From Sutcliffiella horikoshii (GTDB taxonomy: Bacteria; Bacillota; Bacilli; Bacillales; Bacillaceae_I): a stretch of DNA of 64,000 nt. A model generated the notes under the pieces. That model saw only the letters and a list, made by a program, of their open reading frames with translations. It did no database searches and had not been told where the DNA came from. Position numbers and translations under genes: made by a program. The stretch covers positions 62,001 to 126,000 of the forward strand of contig NZ_RXZI01000007.1 of NCBI RefSeq assembly GCF_021991925.1, given 5' to 3'. Positions 1 to 8,484 of the stretch are shown one piece after another. Each line of letters opens with the position of its first letter. Position 1 is the first letter of the stretch.

Positions 1-52
1 CCGGGTGGGCAGCAATCAACACATTATTATTCAAGACTTTCTTCACACGCAT
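1..52 (-). CDS. glcT: BglG/GlcT-family transcription antiterminator, N-terminus only
   Basis: Only the first 17 codons lie in the window (the gene runs off the left edge). They read MRVKKVLNNNVLIAAHP, which resembles the opening of the CAT RNA-binding domain of PTS-controlled antiterminators and is closest to what I recall of Bacillus GlcT (VKKVLNNNVLIA). Members of this family bind an RNA hairpin ahead of PTS genes and prevent termination when the sugar is present. I start it at the ATG at 52 because a GGAGG lies about 7 nt upstream; the ATG at 58 is too close to that site. A LicT/SacT paralogue is possible; a ptsG neighbour outside the window would settle it. Confidence 0.65.
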   Translation of the reverse strand, partial: MRVKKVLNNNVLIAAHP

Positions 53-269
53 AGCCATTCCTCCGGTGTATCTAAAACTGCAATATATACTAAAGTACGC
101 TACGGCGGGGGCAGAGTCAAGCGAGCAAATTTTCCAAATGGTTCTTTCTTGATAAACATTGATCTAAATCTCATTTTCCAACGTTAGGAAAGGAAGAACG
201 CTTTATTTCTTCTTTTAAATAGGCAATTAAAGATATAATAAAATAATCACATAAAAAAGGAGAAACCCT

Positions 270-824
270 ATGCAGAATAAGGACTCTCTTCTGTATGAGC
301 GGATAAGGCAAAAAGATAAGGCCGCTCTGGAAGAATTGTACGATCGGTACGAAAAAATCTTGTATTCTTTTTTATTGAAAATCACCAATGACCATGACAT
401 AACCGAAGAAGCAATGCAGGATGTATTTATTAAGATTTGGCAGGGAACAGGGATGTATGACGAGTCAAAAGGCAAGTTTCGATCATGGCTGTTCACCATC
501 GCCCGTAATAAAGCCTTGGATATTATTCGCAAGCAGCAACGAACACAAAGTGCCCCGATAGAGGATGTCGAACCGTTCCTTTCATCTTCAGATTCCACCG
601 AAAAAGAGACAGAGTGGAAGGAAGAACAGAGAGTCGTCAGAGATGCGGTTTCCACCCTATCCGAAGACCAGCGGAGGATGGTCCATTATATGTACTTCAA
701 AGGATATACCCAGCAGAAAATCGCTGAACTGACCGGGATACCGCTCGGAACCGTTAAAGGAAGGATAAGACTGGCACTAAAAAAACTGAAACCGTTGCTT
801 GCAGATAGGAGGGGGAGTATATGA
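270..824 (+). CDS. ECF-type RNA polymerase sigma factor
   Basis: A 184-aa sigma-70-family factor of ECF size. Sigma region 2 spans about residues 22-95 (YDRYEKILYSFLLKI ... FRSWLFTIARNKALDIIRK) and sigma region 4 about 125-177, with the helix-turn-helix GYTQQKIAELTGIPLGTVKGR. It would direct RNA polymerase to a small regulon when released from its anti-sigma partner. The next gene overlaps its stop by 4 bp (ATGA) and encodes a zinc-type anti-sigma factor, the usual arrangement for such pairs. AAAGGAG sits just ahead of the ATG. I could not find a convincing autoregulatory ECF promoter in the short spacer, and the inducing signal is unknown. Confidence 0.92.
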   Translation: MQNKDSLLYERIRQKDKAALEELYDRYEKILYSFLLKITNDHDITEEAMQDVFIKIWQGTGMYDESKGKFRSWLFTIARNKALDIIRKQQRTQSAPIEDVEPFLSSSDSTEKETEWKEEQRVVRDAVSTLSEDQRRMVHYMYFKGYTQQKIAELTGIPLGTVKGRIRLALKKLKPLLADRRGSI

Positions 825-1573
825 GTCAGAAATGCGAGTTAGTGTTGGACTATTTCAACGGTCACCTAACACAAACAGAGAGAGAAGAATTCGAACAGCA
901 CTTAGCCACCTGTCAGGAATGTCAGGAAGAATTGATGGAACTTCAAGATCTTTTAGGAGATGTTGCCCTTGTGTCAGAGCAGGCCTCACCCCCACCAGAA
1001 ATGAAAAAGCGAATTTTGGATAATGTATATGCTGAAGACGTGAAACCTGAACAAACTATTGTTACACCGATTGCTTCTAAAAAGGAAGTCGTGGAAACAC
1101 CTATTATAAAAAATACGGCTTCAGGGAAACCTTGGCTAACCACGTTGCTTGCCGCATCACTCTTGCTTTCATTGATTGGGAACGGCTACCTGATGATGCA
1201 AAACGACGAAGGAAGTGACTTAGCTGCTGAAGAACTGAAAGAACCTGATAACGTAGTTACGTTGCAGCCATCAGATGCTGCAGGCAGTGGGTTTGCAGCA
1301 CTTTTCCAACAAGAACAGGCACTCTCTGTCATGATCCAAACGCAAGACTTACCTGAACTGACCGGCAACGAAGTGTATCAGGTATGGCTGTTGAAGGACG
1401 GCGCACCAATACCTGCAGGCGACTTTACTATTGATGATCAAGGAAAAGGCTATGTGTTTCATAACATTGAAGAAACGACAACTGAAGATTGGGATACCAT
1501 TGCGATTACGTTAGAACCTCAGAGTGGGAATGAATTGCCTGAAGGGGAGATTCATCTTTCTGGGGGATTGTGA
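821..1573 (+). CDS. Membrane anti-sigma factor with zinc-finger and RskA domains
   Basis: A 250-aa single-pass membrane protein. The N-terminal cytoplasmic part holds the zinc-binding anti-sigma motif H27-x3-C31-x2-C34 (EQHLATCQEC), followed by a linker, one membrane helix at about residues 105-124, and an extracytoplasmic RskA-like anti-sigma-K domain (about 140-250) with the typical VYQVWLLKDGAPIPAG and ITLEPQSG segments. It should bind and silence the sigma factor encoded directly upstream. The two genes are translationally coupled by an ATGA overlap, with AGGAGGGGG as ribosome site. A strong hairpin follows at 1686-1735. The C-terminal domain probably senses the signal or is proteolysed, but nothing here tells what the signal is. 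Confidence 0.9.
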   Translation: MSQKCELVLDYFNGHLTQTEREEFEQHLATCQECQEELMELQDLLGDVALVSEQASPPPEMKKRILDNVYAEDVKPEQTIVTPIASKKEVVETPIIKNTASGKPWLTTLLAASLLLSLIGNGYLMMQNDEGSDLAAEELKEPDNVVTLQPSDAAGSGFAALFQQEQALSVMIQTQDLPELTGNEVYQVWLLKDGAPIPAGDFTIDDQGKGYVFHNIEETTTEDWDTIAITLEPQSGNELPEGEIHLSGGL

Positions 1574-1685
1574 GGAGGGAAGACCTCTAGCGGATGAAAT
1601 TTCAGAATCTCAGGTCTTTATAACCCCTATGAAGACTTCTGTTAACCAAAAAACTTGGTGCACAGGTCTTCATTGGTCAAAATCA

Positions 1686-1735
1686 AAAGTTAAAGCTCGG
1701 AGCACATCTACCTTAGTGCCCCGAGCTTTAACTTT
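1686..1735. terminator. Bidirectional terminator between convergent genes
   Basis: A 15-bp arm AAAGTTAAAGCTCGG (to 1700) pairs with CCGAGCTTTAACTTT (1721-1735), with further pairing (AGCAC/GTGC) inside. T-rich and A-rich flanks let it serve both the anti-sigma gene on the plus strand and the M14 peptidase on the minus strand. Confidence 0.8.
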
Positions 1736-1737
1736 GT

Positions 1738-2808
1738 TTATTCGTCGCTTTCCTCACCTTGTCTGGTATTCTGGAAAGGTAGTGTTTCCCAAAAACTTGT
1801 ATCAACAGTATTAATAGAACCATCAGCAATAGCTCTCACAGTTGAATCTAGCGTATTCACGGTCTGCTTAATCAAGTATCCATTACTCTTTTGCCCAAGA
1901 ACCGCGGTTGGATTTGTATGGTCGGACATGCCGCGCATTTCAAACAATAATGTCGCGATATTATACCTCGAAGCAATTCCATTTCGACCAATGTTGTCCG
2001 TATTCCCACCAGAGTACTTTCCAAGATGCCCCCAGCCTTTTGATTCAATCTCATGGAACACCACTGCTCCCAACTGCTTGGACTGCTCCACTACTGCCGG
2101 ATTAACATTAGGACTTGTCGGATGTAAAATTGACCCGGAAACAAGTTTCCCATCACGTTCACTCTGTGTTCCTTGATGATGTAAGTCGATCAAGTAATCA
2201 ATTTCATACTTCTCCAACACATTTGTATGAAGTGCCGCTGCTTCAGGTTGCATCGCTTCTACCGCTTTATCATGCTCACGGTTTAAATCATAGTTATTTG
2301 CATTTGCTCGCGTTAAATGACGGTCTCCGTCAGCAATATAATTATCTGTTGAAAAATTCACATCACCCATCGCACCGTCTGCATTCAACATTGGTATAAC
2401 AAGAACATTGACATGATCCAATACCGATTGATTTTTTCCGGTTCCTAGATGCTTAATAAATTCCATCGCACCCTCTGTTGTTAACTGTTCATTTCCATGT
2501 TGCTGAGTCAAAAACAGAATGGTTGGATTATCCTCATTTTTAATATACTTGGCCATGTAAATATCACGGCCTTTCACTGTTTCGCCAATTACCTCAAGCT
2601 CCATCGTCTGCTGCTTTGCTTCTTGTTTTTGTAAGTATTCTACCAACTCGTCATATGTAGTAAGGATGGAGGTTTGGATAGACTCATTGCCGTTATAGTT
2701 AGGACCATTTCCAACCGCACTTGTCGGAAGCGTTCCTGTGGTTAACGTACCGATTGTCATAACTCCTGTCAAAGACAAAGCTAATACCGTTTTACTGATC
2801 TTTTTCAT
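1738..2808 (-). CDS. Secreted M14-family zinc carboxypeptidase
   Basis: A 356-aa protein with an N-terminal signal peptide (KK followed by a hydrophobic stretch, cleavage near residue 31). The peptidase_M14 fold is shown by the zinc ligands H104 and E107 in QHGNEQ, the third ligand H210 in IDLHHQG, the substrate-binding region NYDLNRE, and the general base E290 in LLFEMRG. It should trim C-terminal residues or cell-wall-type peptides outside the cell; the exact substrate is not visible. It is monocistronic, ends at a bidirectional terminator, and starts behind GAGGAAAT. All metal and catalytic residues are present, so it is likely active. Confidence 0.88.
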   Translation of the reverse strand: MKKISKTVLALSLTGVMTIGTLTTGTLPTSAVGNGPNYNGNESIQTSILTTYDELVEYLQKQEAKQQTMELEVIGETVKGRDIYMAKYIKNEDNPTILFLTQQHGNEQLTTEGAMEFIKHLGTGKNQSVLDHVNVLVIPMLNADGAMGDVNFSTDNYIADGDRHLTRANANNYDLNREHDKAVEAMQPEAAALHTNVLEKYEIDYLIDLHHQGTQSERDGKLVSGSILHPTSPNVNPAVVEQSKQLGAVVFHEIESKGWGHLGKYSGGNTDNIGRNGIASRYNIATLLFEMRGMSDHTNPTAVLGQKSNGYLIKQTVNTLDSTVRAIADGSINTVDTSFWETLPFQNTRQGEESDE

Positions 2809-3143
2809 AATTTCCTCCTCATTTCATATATTTAGTGACTCTACATATTTCATACTAGAGTTCATTGAATAATCTGTAAATGAGGACAAACTCCTCTCTT
2901 TCTATACGTTAGAAAATAAATAGATGGAAAGAACCGGGCAGATATACTTATGCAACCTTTTTAGAAAAAGTTTGAAACATATTATTCACCTATAAATATC
3001 TCCAATCCTTATCTCCTTCACCTGTCTTTTTACATTAATTAATAGTAAAACACCGTATTATTTATTGATTATCAATTAATTTTTTTGGCTCAAAATAAAA
3101 AACTCATCTCTAGGTGAGACAAATTCTACTAGTTTTATCTGCT
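2809..3143. other. AT-rich spacer with a weak minus-strand terminator
   Basis: No gene is seen in this stretch. At about 3096-3118 a short imperfect hairpin (CTCATCTC ... GGTGAG on the plus strand) is followed on the minus strand by a T-run. It lies just past the 3' end of the gene remnant at 3144-3239 and is probably that lost gene's old terminator. The rest is AT-rich and presumably holds the promoter of the M14 peptidase. Confidence 0.35.
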
Positions 3144-3239
3144 TTAAAATTCTAATTCGTCTATAATCTCTACCGCTTTCCAAACAGTCCATTCTCCTAT
3201 CGGTAAATCAGGAAGTGCATCTAGGGCAAGGGGTCCCAT
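3144..3239 (-). pseudogene. Remnant: C-terminal tail of an unidentified gene
   Basis: A 31-codon open stretch with protein-like composition (MGPLALDALPDLPIGEW, then TVWKAVEIIDELEF and TAA). Four more sense codons (KEAH) precede its ATG, then an in-frame TGA. There is no ribosome site before the ATG, and a terminator-like hairpin with a T-run follows. I read this as the 3' end of a gene whose body was deleted. The family is not recognised. It could also be a very short real gene, but the missing ribosome site argues against that. Confidence 0.35.
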
Positions 3240-3302
3240 GTGTGCTTCTTTTCAGAAATGGGTAAATGATTCTCATAACTTGTTTTTGAAGGAGTGGAAT
3301 GA

Positions 3303-4085
3303 ATGAATAAGGACAAAGGTAAGGTTGCCATTATTACAGGTGGGTCTTCCGGAATTGGCAGGGCAAGTGCACTCAGACTTGCCAAAAATGGTGTAAAGAT
3401 AGCCATTCTTGATCTGAAGGAAGAGGATGCAGAACACCTCAGACAAGAAATAGCAGAAGCCGGTGGGGAAGCGATGGCACTCCAGACTGATGTTTCCAAT
3501 ACTAAGGACCTAGAGGCAGGCTTCAAGCAGGTGCTAGATCGCTGGGGACAGCTCGATATCGTCTTTGCAAATGCAGGTATTAATGGGAAAGTGGCACCAA
3601 TCGAAGATCTGGATGCCGAGGATTGGGATCAAACCCTGGACACCAATCTGAAGAGTACATTCCTGACAGTCAAGCATGCGATTCCCCATATGAAAGCCCA
3701 CGGTGGCAGCATCATCATCACCAGCTCCATCAATGGTACAAGAACCTTCCATGGTTTCGGAATGTCCGCTTACAGTTCCTCCAAAGCTGGTCAAGTTGCT
3801 TTTGGAAAGATGGCGGCGCTTGAATTGGCAAAATATCATATTAGGGTCAATATTATCTGTCCAGGTGCTATAGAAACGAATATCGGAAAAAACACCTTTC
3901 CAGAGGAAGAGGAGCTAGAAAAAATCAAGATTCCCATTGAGTACCCCGAGGGATCCCAACCCCTGGAGCATCAACCTAGCAAGCCGGAACAGGTTGCTGA
4001 CCTCGTTTCTTTTCTGGCATCAGATTCTTCCAGTCATATTACTGGCAGTCAAATCTTTATTGATGGAGCAGAATCCCTCCTCTAG
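3303..4085 (+). CDS. SDR-family NAD(P)-dependent oxidoreductase
   Basis: A 260-aa classical short-chain dehydrogenase/reductase. The cofactor motif TGGSSGIG lies at residues 12-19, D37 follows the second strand (suggesting NAD preference), NAG is at 90-92, and the catalytic set is S141/S142, Y157 and K161 (AYSSSK). The usual PGAIET segment and a C-terminal ITGSQIFIDGA close the domain. Length and motifs fit the family fully. GAAGGAG precedes the ATG. It stands alone between a gene remnant and a convergent small gene, so context does not reveal the substrate. Confidence 0.9.
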   Translation: MNKDKGKVAIITGGSSGIGRASALRLAKNGVKIAILDLKEEDAEHLRQEIAEAGGEAMALQTDVSNTKDLEAGFKQVLDRWGQLDIVFANAGINGKVAPIEDLDAEDWDQTLDTNLKSTFLTVKHAIPHMKAHGGSIIITSSINGTRTFHGFGMSAYSSSKAGQVAFGKMAALELAKYHIRVNIICPGAIETNIGKNTFPEEEELEKIKIPIEYPEGSQPLEHQPSKPEQVADLVSFLASDSSSHITGSQIFIDGAESLL

Positions 4086-4090
4086 AGCTT

Positions 4091-4135
4091 TTGCAAGTAA
4101 AAAAGGTGAGCATCCAGCTTACCTTTTTCACTTGC
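4091..4135. terminator. Bidirectional terminator
   Basis: TTGCAAGTAAAAAAGGTGAGC and the matching GCTTACCTTTTTCACTTGCAA form a long hairpin with one or two mismatches. It separates the SDR gene from the convergent small gene at 4139 and can serve both strands. Confidence 0.7.
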
Positions 4136-4138
4136 AAT

Positions 4139-4315
4139 CTATTGATTAACATTGCCAGGTGGTATATCTTTCTCTTCATGCCCTATCGCTTCCATTCCAA
4201 TTTGCTCTTGCACATCCAATTGCACCTTTTTATCAGCCAATTGTTCAGTACCAAGTTTTAAATCAGGCTGGATATTGTTATTTTTAGCAGATTGCTCATT
4301 CCACTCTTTCAACAC
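4139..4315 (-). CDS. Small hydrophilic protein of unknown function
   Basis: A 58-aa hydrophilic, charged protein (KEWNEQSAKNNNIQPDLKLG ... HEEKDIPPGNVNQ). I choose a GTG start at 4315 because GGAGGTGA lies about 7 nt upstream; upstream in-frame ATG codons at 4399 and near 4330 have no ribosome site. No cysteine, no membrane segment, no signal peptide. It resembles the small soluble proteins common in Bacillus genomes but I do not recognise a family. Confidence 0.55.
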   Translation of the reverse strand: MLKEWNEQSAKNNNIQPDLKLGTEQLADKKVQLDVQEQIGMEAIGHEEKDIPPGNVNQ

Positions 4316-4483
4316 CTTCACCTCCACAGACCTCATTTCTAAGTATGTCTTAGAGTATCTTATTTTATGAGCCCATTTTGACAACATCGTCCAAACCACG
4401 GTCCATCCAATGACCTATTTCTTTCTTACTCTGCCTGATGCTAAAATAGCTATTGGCAATCTTTTAGAGACAAGGGGCTTTAT

Positions 4484-5674
4484 ATGTTTACAAAAAATAA
4501 GAGTACTACTTTGATGATTTTTTTGTTTTTCAGTTTTTCCACCATTACCATCACCGGTAATTATTTGCCTGTGTATTTTCGTGATATAGGATTACCCACT
4601 TCACAGATTGGGTTACTACTTGCGGTTGGACCTCTTGCGGCGATTCTGACCCAGCCTCTATGGGGATTTATGAGTGATAGATGGAGATCAACAAAGAAGA
4701 CTTTAATTGTATGTATTGCAGGAGCTATTGCTGTCAGTATTGCATTATTTCAGGTTCAATCCTTTATCGCATTTGTCGTAGTGATGTTTTTGTTCTTCTG
4801 CTTTCTTTCGCCAATCAATCCATTGGCAGAAAGTCTAGCGCTCAAGACCGCTACAGAGGAAGGCAGAACATTCGGCTCGATCAGAATGTGGGGGGCCTTT
4901 GGATTTGGACTTACCGCTTTAATCAGCGGATATATATTTGCTGTCATCGGGATTCAGAATATTTTATATCCCTTCTTATTTTTCGGTTTTTTCACCTTCC
5001 TTATCAGTCTTAAAATTTCCGATATAAAGACCACTTCCAAAAAGCAGGTCACTCTTATGGATGCTGTGAAACTGGGAGCGGATGCTAAAATAATGGGATT
5101 TCTCCTGCTGGTTATGTTCATCTCAGTTACCCATCGGACAAATGATAACTACTTGGGTATACATATTGTTCAGCTTGGAGGAAAGGAATCGCTAATTGGC
5201 CTGGCCACTTTTATCGGGATCATGGTGGAAGTGATCGTCCTTGCCACAAGCTGGCTCTGGTTCAGAAAGTTCCATGAATTTTTCTTCATTGGATTATCCG
5301 GACTCATATATGCGTTGCGCTGGTTTCTCATGTCCGTTATCACGACCCCTGAGATGATTCTGTTTCTGCAGCTATTCCACGGCGTCGCATTTGGATTGTT
5401 TTACCTAGCCGCCTTTCAATATGTCACAAAAATACTTCCAAAAGAGCTGCAGGCAACTGGTCATGTTTTCTTCATCACCATTGTCTTTGGTCTGAGTGGC
5501 ATGATTGGCTCCCTTGCAGGGGGAAGCATCATCGAGAACTTTGATAGCTTTGTACTTTATCGTGTACTCGGATACTCCGCCCTGATTGGTTCAACTTCCA
5601 TTTTCCTGTATTATATCATCCTTGCTAACCAGGAAGATAAAGTCGTCAGTAACCCTAGCAGTATTGGAAGTTAA
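4484..5674 (+). CDS. MFS transporter, LacY/nucleoside-symporter-like (MFS_1_like)
   Basis: A 396-aa protein with about twelve hydrophobic helices and the loop-2 motif GFMSDRWRSTKK. The N-terminal segment NYLPVYFRDIGLPTSQIGLLL and the GSIRMWGAFGFG segment are typical of the MFS_1_like / PPP-family group that includes YwbF of Bacillus subtilis and HcaT. It should be a proton-driven importer or exporter in the cytoplasmic membrane; substrate unknown. AAGGGGC precedes the ATG, and a strong terminator hairpin follows. Confidence 0.85.
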   Translation: MFTKNKSTTLMIFLFFSFSTITITGNYLPVYFRDIGLPTSQIGLLLAVGPLAAILTQPLWGFMSDRWRSTKKTLIVCIAGAIAVSIALFQVQSFIAFVVVMFLFFCFLSPINPLAESLALKTATEEGRTFGSIRMWGAFGFGLTALISGYIFAVIGIQNILYPFLFFGFFTFLISLKISDIKTTSKKQVTLMDAVKLGADAKIMGFLLLVMFISVTHRTNDNYLGIHIVQLGGKESLIGLATFIGIMVEVIVLATSWLWFRKFHEFFFIGLSGLIYALRWFLMSVITTPEMILFLQLFHGVAFGLFYLAAFQYVTKILPKELQATGHVFFITIVFGLSGMIGSLAGGSIIENFDSFVLYRVLGYSALIGSTSIFLYYIILANQEDKVVSNPSSIGS

Positions 5675-5701
5675 TGTAGGATAACCCAGCCTTTTTCAAT
5701 T

Positions 5702-5740
5702 AAAGGACGCATTCCATCTAAACGGAATGCGTCCTTTGTC
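5702..5740. terminator. Bidirectional terminator
   Basis: A 14-bp perfect stem, AAAGGACGCATTCC / GGAATGCGTCCTTT, with a short A/T-rich loop. It lies between the plus-strand MFS gene and the minus-strand hydrolase. Confidence 0.85.
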
Positions 5741-5746
5741 TGTCTA

Positions 5747-6616
5747 TCAATCTACAGACTGCAAAAAATCCCCAATCACTTTCACATACTCTTCCGGCTC
5801 TTCAAGGTAAGGCATATGTGCACTCTGCTCAAATACATGAAACTTTCCACCTGGCGTTAATGAACTAAAGTACTCTGTTGATTCAGGAGTTGCTTCATCG
5901 TGACGTCCACATGTGTATAGTGTGGGGATGTTGAAATCCTTTAATTGAGCGGTACAGTCAAAATTCTTCAAGTTTCCGGTCACATGGAATTCGGATGGTC
6001 CCCACATGATATTGTACACTTCTGGATTTTTATAGTCTGCCCCTTTTTTCAGGAACTCCGGGAACGGATCAAGTCTACATACAAAATGCTTATTGAACAC
6101 CTTTGTCGCGTCCTTATAGGCTTTCGAGTCGGTTGTGCCGTTTTCCTCGCATTCTCTTAAAGTCTGTTGCACTTCCAGTGGCAGCAGTTTCCGGTTTCTT
6201 TCCTGGTCCTCTGCCCACAACGGAGCACTCAAGCAAGGACTTGAGAAGATGATACTCTTCACTCCTTCTGATTCCGACAAGTAGTAGGCAGCAGCTAAAG
6301 TAGTGCCCCATGAATGGCCAAGAACATGGAATTCATCTAAAGAAAGTGCCTTTCTAATTTGCTCTAATTCCTTCACAAAGCGGTCTAGATTCCATAATGT
6401 GGTGTCAGTTGGTCGATCAGATTTGCCACACCCCAATTGATCGTAAAAGATTACCGGCCGCTCCTCTGCCAGTACCCGTAGGCCCTGCAAGGAATAATGC
6501 GAAGAGCCTGGCCCTCCATGTAAAACTATCACCGGTGCTTTATCGGTGTTGGAATCATGCTTCTGATACCACACGTTCCCACCTGTCACTTCTATAAACC
6601 CCTCTGTTATGGACAT
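5747..6616 (-). CDS. Proline iminopeptidase-family alpha/beta hydrolase
   Basis: A 289-aa S33-family serine peptidase/hydrolase. The oxyanion-hole motif HGGPG is at residues 33-37, the nucleophile S102 lies in GHSWGT, the acid is in the CGRHDEATPE segment and the base in QSAHMPYLEEP. This pattern is that of proline iminopeptidases, which release N-terminal proline from peptides in the cytosol. GGGGGAGA precedes the ATG. It stands alone between terminators. Related tricorn-interacting or epoxide-hydrolase-like enzymes share the motifs, so the substrate is not certain. Confidence 0.85.
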   Translation of the reverse strand: MSITEGFIEVTGGNVWYQKHDSNTDKAPVIVLHGGPGSSHYSLQGLRVLAEERPVIFYDQLGCGKSDRPTDTTLWNLDRFVKELEQIRKALSLDEFHVLGHSWGTTLAAAYYLSESEGVKSIIFSSPCLSAPLWAEDQERNRKLLPLEVQQTLRECEENGTTDSKAYKDATKVFNKHFVCRLDPFPEFLKKGADYKNPEVYNIMWGPSEFHVTGNLKNFDCTAQLKDFNIPTLYTCGRHDEATPESTEYFSSLTPGGKFHVFEQSAHMPYLEEPEEYVKVIGDFLQSVD

Positions 6617-6712
6617 CTAAATCTCCCCCTTTTATTATTTCATTTTTAATTACGTTAACTGTTTCAAATCCATTCTTAAAATTCTTCAACAAAGATGGGG
6701 ACTTTTCCCAAG

Positions 6713-7927
6713 CTAGGCTGTCTTATTCCCATTCTCTGCCCTTTCCTTTACCTTCTTCTGCAAAGGTGTTAGTGTCCCGATTAAAGCTATGAAACTACTT
6801 GCCAGAAGGATTCCGTTCACGCCTTTCATCGCGGCTATGGACAGAAGGCCAAAAATGAACAGGTCGAAAGCAGAATCAAGCACCGAGATCAGGGAAAGGG
6901 TCGTGGCACGTATGTTGGATGGAATCAAATCGTTTTTTAACTGGGAGTAGATTGGACCTCGAATTGCCTGACCGATTCTCAAGACGAAAAAGGCGCCGAT
7001 GACCAGCCAGAGTGATTCGCCAAATAAAGCTGAGAAGAATAATCCCAGTGCCGCCAAACCACCTGTGACACCCATTAACAGCTTTCTGGAAAAAAGGATT
7101 GTTAACCATCCAACCGACTGGGAGGCAACAAATCCCCCAACTGCCGCAAGTGCGTACAAGACCCCGATCATCACAACCGGCAGACCTGCACCGATAAAGA
7201 TCGGCTGATTGAATGCTTCATAAACAGAATCAGCCGCAATGAACACGAGTGTAAAATTGACAAACAACAAGAGAAGAGTAGGAGCCTTGCGGATAGCTTT
7301 GATGCCAGAAGCCACTTGGGTAAACGGATGATCCCGATAGGAGCCACTGCTCTTTGGACTTTTTACAAAGAGGATGAGAATCAACTCAACTAGATGAAAT
7401 AGCATTCCCAATACAATCAAAAAGACAAATTGCTCCTCTTGGAGGTCCCTTGCCAGATACGCGCCAAAAACAACAGCAAGAATCATCGACACGAACCCTG
7501 CCGATTGGATTTTCCCCATCGCTCGGTCCATCCGATGATGGTCATGGTCCTCTTTCAAAGACTCATAGATTAACGCTTCATCTGCACCCGAGAAAAAGGT
7601 CACCGCAAAGCCGTTTAATGCACTGAACAGGAAAAACATCCATGGATCATGAGCGAAGACTAACACGGTTAAACTCATGATTTTAAGAATTACCCCAATC
7701 AAAAAGGAAGCTTTTGCACCATACCTGTCCGCTACCACTCCACCCGGCACTTCTCCCAATAGAACCGCCCCACTCCAAAAAAGTTGAAGAAGGAGAATAT
7801 GTGATGGCTCGAGTCCCCGGGCGAAATAAAATAGTGTAAGTACCGGCGCAATAAAATTGATGGTTCCGAAAAAATGGATCAAGAACATGACTCTAATATT
7901 ATGGGATGAAATTGATTGATTTTTCAT
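6713..7927 (-). CDS. MFS transporter
   Basis: A 404-aa polytopic membrane protein with about twelve helices, the start SSHNIRVMFLIHFFGTINF and the loop motif GVVADRYGAKASF. I start it at the ATG at 7927, which has AGGAGC 6-7 nt upstream; a longer open frame up to 7981 lacks a ribosome site. It is probably an efflux or uptake carrier, substrate unknown. It is divergent from the methionine operon and shares a short promoter region with it, but no S-box faces this gene, so co-regulation is not implied. Confidence 0.85.
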   Translation of the reverse strand: MKNQSISSHNIRVMFLIHFFGTINFIAPVLTLFYFARGLEPSHILLLQLFWSGAVLLGEVPGGVVADRYGAKASFLIGVILKIMSLTVLVFAHDPWMFFLFSALNGFAVTFFSGADEALIYESLKEDHDHHRMDRAMGKIQSAGFVSMILAVVFGAYLARDLQEEQFVFLIVLGMLFHLVELILILFVKSPKSSGSYRDHPFTQVASGIKAIRKAPTLLLLFVNFTLVFIAADSVYEAFNQPIFIGAGLPVVMIGVLYALAAVGGFVASQSVGWLTILFSRKLLMGVTGGLAALGLFFSALFGESLWLVIGAFFVLRIGQAIRGPIYSQLKNDLIPSNIRATTLSLISVLDSAFDLFIFGLLSIAAMKGVNGILLASSFIALIGTLTPLQKKVKERAENGNKTA

Positions 7928-8034
7928 GGTTGCTCCTGGGATATGTATATATTTTAGTTTAATAGATTCTACTCTTATCATACAGCACTTTTAATAAACC
8001 TCTTCCGAAAAGATTTTATATTCTAAAAAAAACG

Positions 8035-8061
8035 TTGACATCCCCCAAAAACCGTTATAAA
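8035..8061 (+). promoter_or_regulatory. Sigma-A-like promoter of the methionine operon
   Basis: TTGACA at 8035-8040 and TATAAA at 8056-8061, with a rather short 15-bp spacer (TAAACT at 8058 would give 17 bp). Transcription from here would enter the first SAM riboswitch at 8091. Confidence 0.55.
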
Positions 8062-8090
8062 CTTATCATCATTCAAATAAAAAACTTATT

Positions 8091-8262
8091 TTCTTATCCA
8101 GAGAGGTGGAGGGAACGGCCCTTTGAAACCTCGGCAGCAGGCTTACCTGTTAAGCACTGTGCCAATTCCTTCAAGCTAAGCAATTTAGCTTGAAAAGATA
8201 AGAAGAGCATAAGCATGCACGGGCGCTGATCTCTTCTTACCTGTTAAGAAGAGGTTTTTTTG
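8091..8262 (+). promoter_or_regulatory. SAM-I (S-box) riboswitch, first of a tandem pair, with terminator
   Basis: The aptamer runs 8091-8204. P1 is TTCTTATC (8091-8098) with GATAAGAA (8197-8204); the conserved core CAGAGAGGTGGAGGGA, CCTTTGAAACCTCGGCA and AAGCACTGTGCCAATTCC is intact. The expression platform is a terminator, CTCTTCTTA (8231-8239) / TAAGAAGAG (8245-8253), then a run of seven T. The 3' arm of P1 (TAAGAAGAG at 8200-8208) is complementary to the terminator's left arm, giving the expected antiterminator. SAM binding should stop transcription here, before the second riboswitch. Confidence 0.95.
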
Positions 8263-8300
8263 TATTTCAAACCCGAGTTTTCCAATTGAATAAATTTATT

Positions 8301-8463
8301 TTCTTATCCAGAGAGGTGGAGGGACTGGCCCTTTGAAACCTCGGCAACAGGCTTGCTCGTTAAGCACTGTGCCAATTCCATCAAGCACTGGCTTGAAAGA
8401 TAAGAGAGAGCATGTACATAACGATGCCCTTTTCTTGTCTTTTCAAGAAAAGGGCATTTTATT
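8301..8463 (+). promoter_or_regulatory. SAM-I (S-box) riboswitch, second of a tandem pair, with terminator
   Basis: A second complete aptamer at 8301-8406: P1 TTCTTATC (8301-8308) with GATAAGAG (8399-8406), and the same conserved core, nearly identical to the first copy apart from a shorter P4-side hairpin. Its own terminator is a perfect 14-bp stem, ATGCCCTTTTCTTG (8424-8437) / CAAGAAAAGGGCAT (8444-8457), followed by a T-rich tract, 27 nt ahead of the metN start. The terminator sequence differs from that of the first unit, while the aptamers are close copies. Confidence 0.95.
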
Positions 8464-8484
8464 TTCCAAAAGGGAGGAAACATC

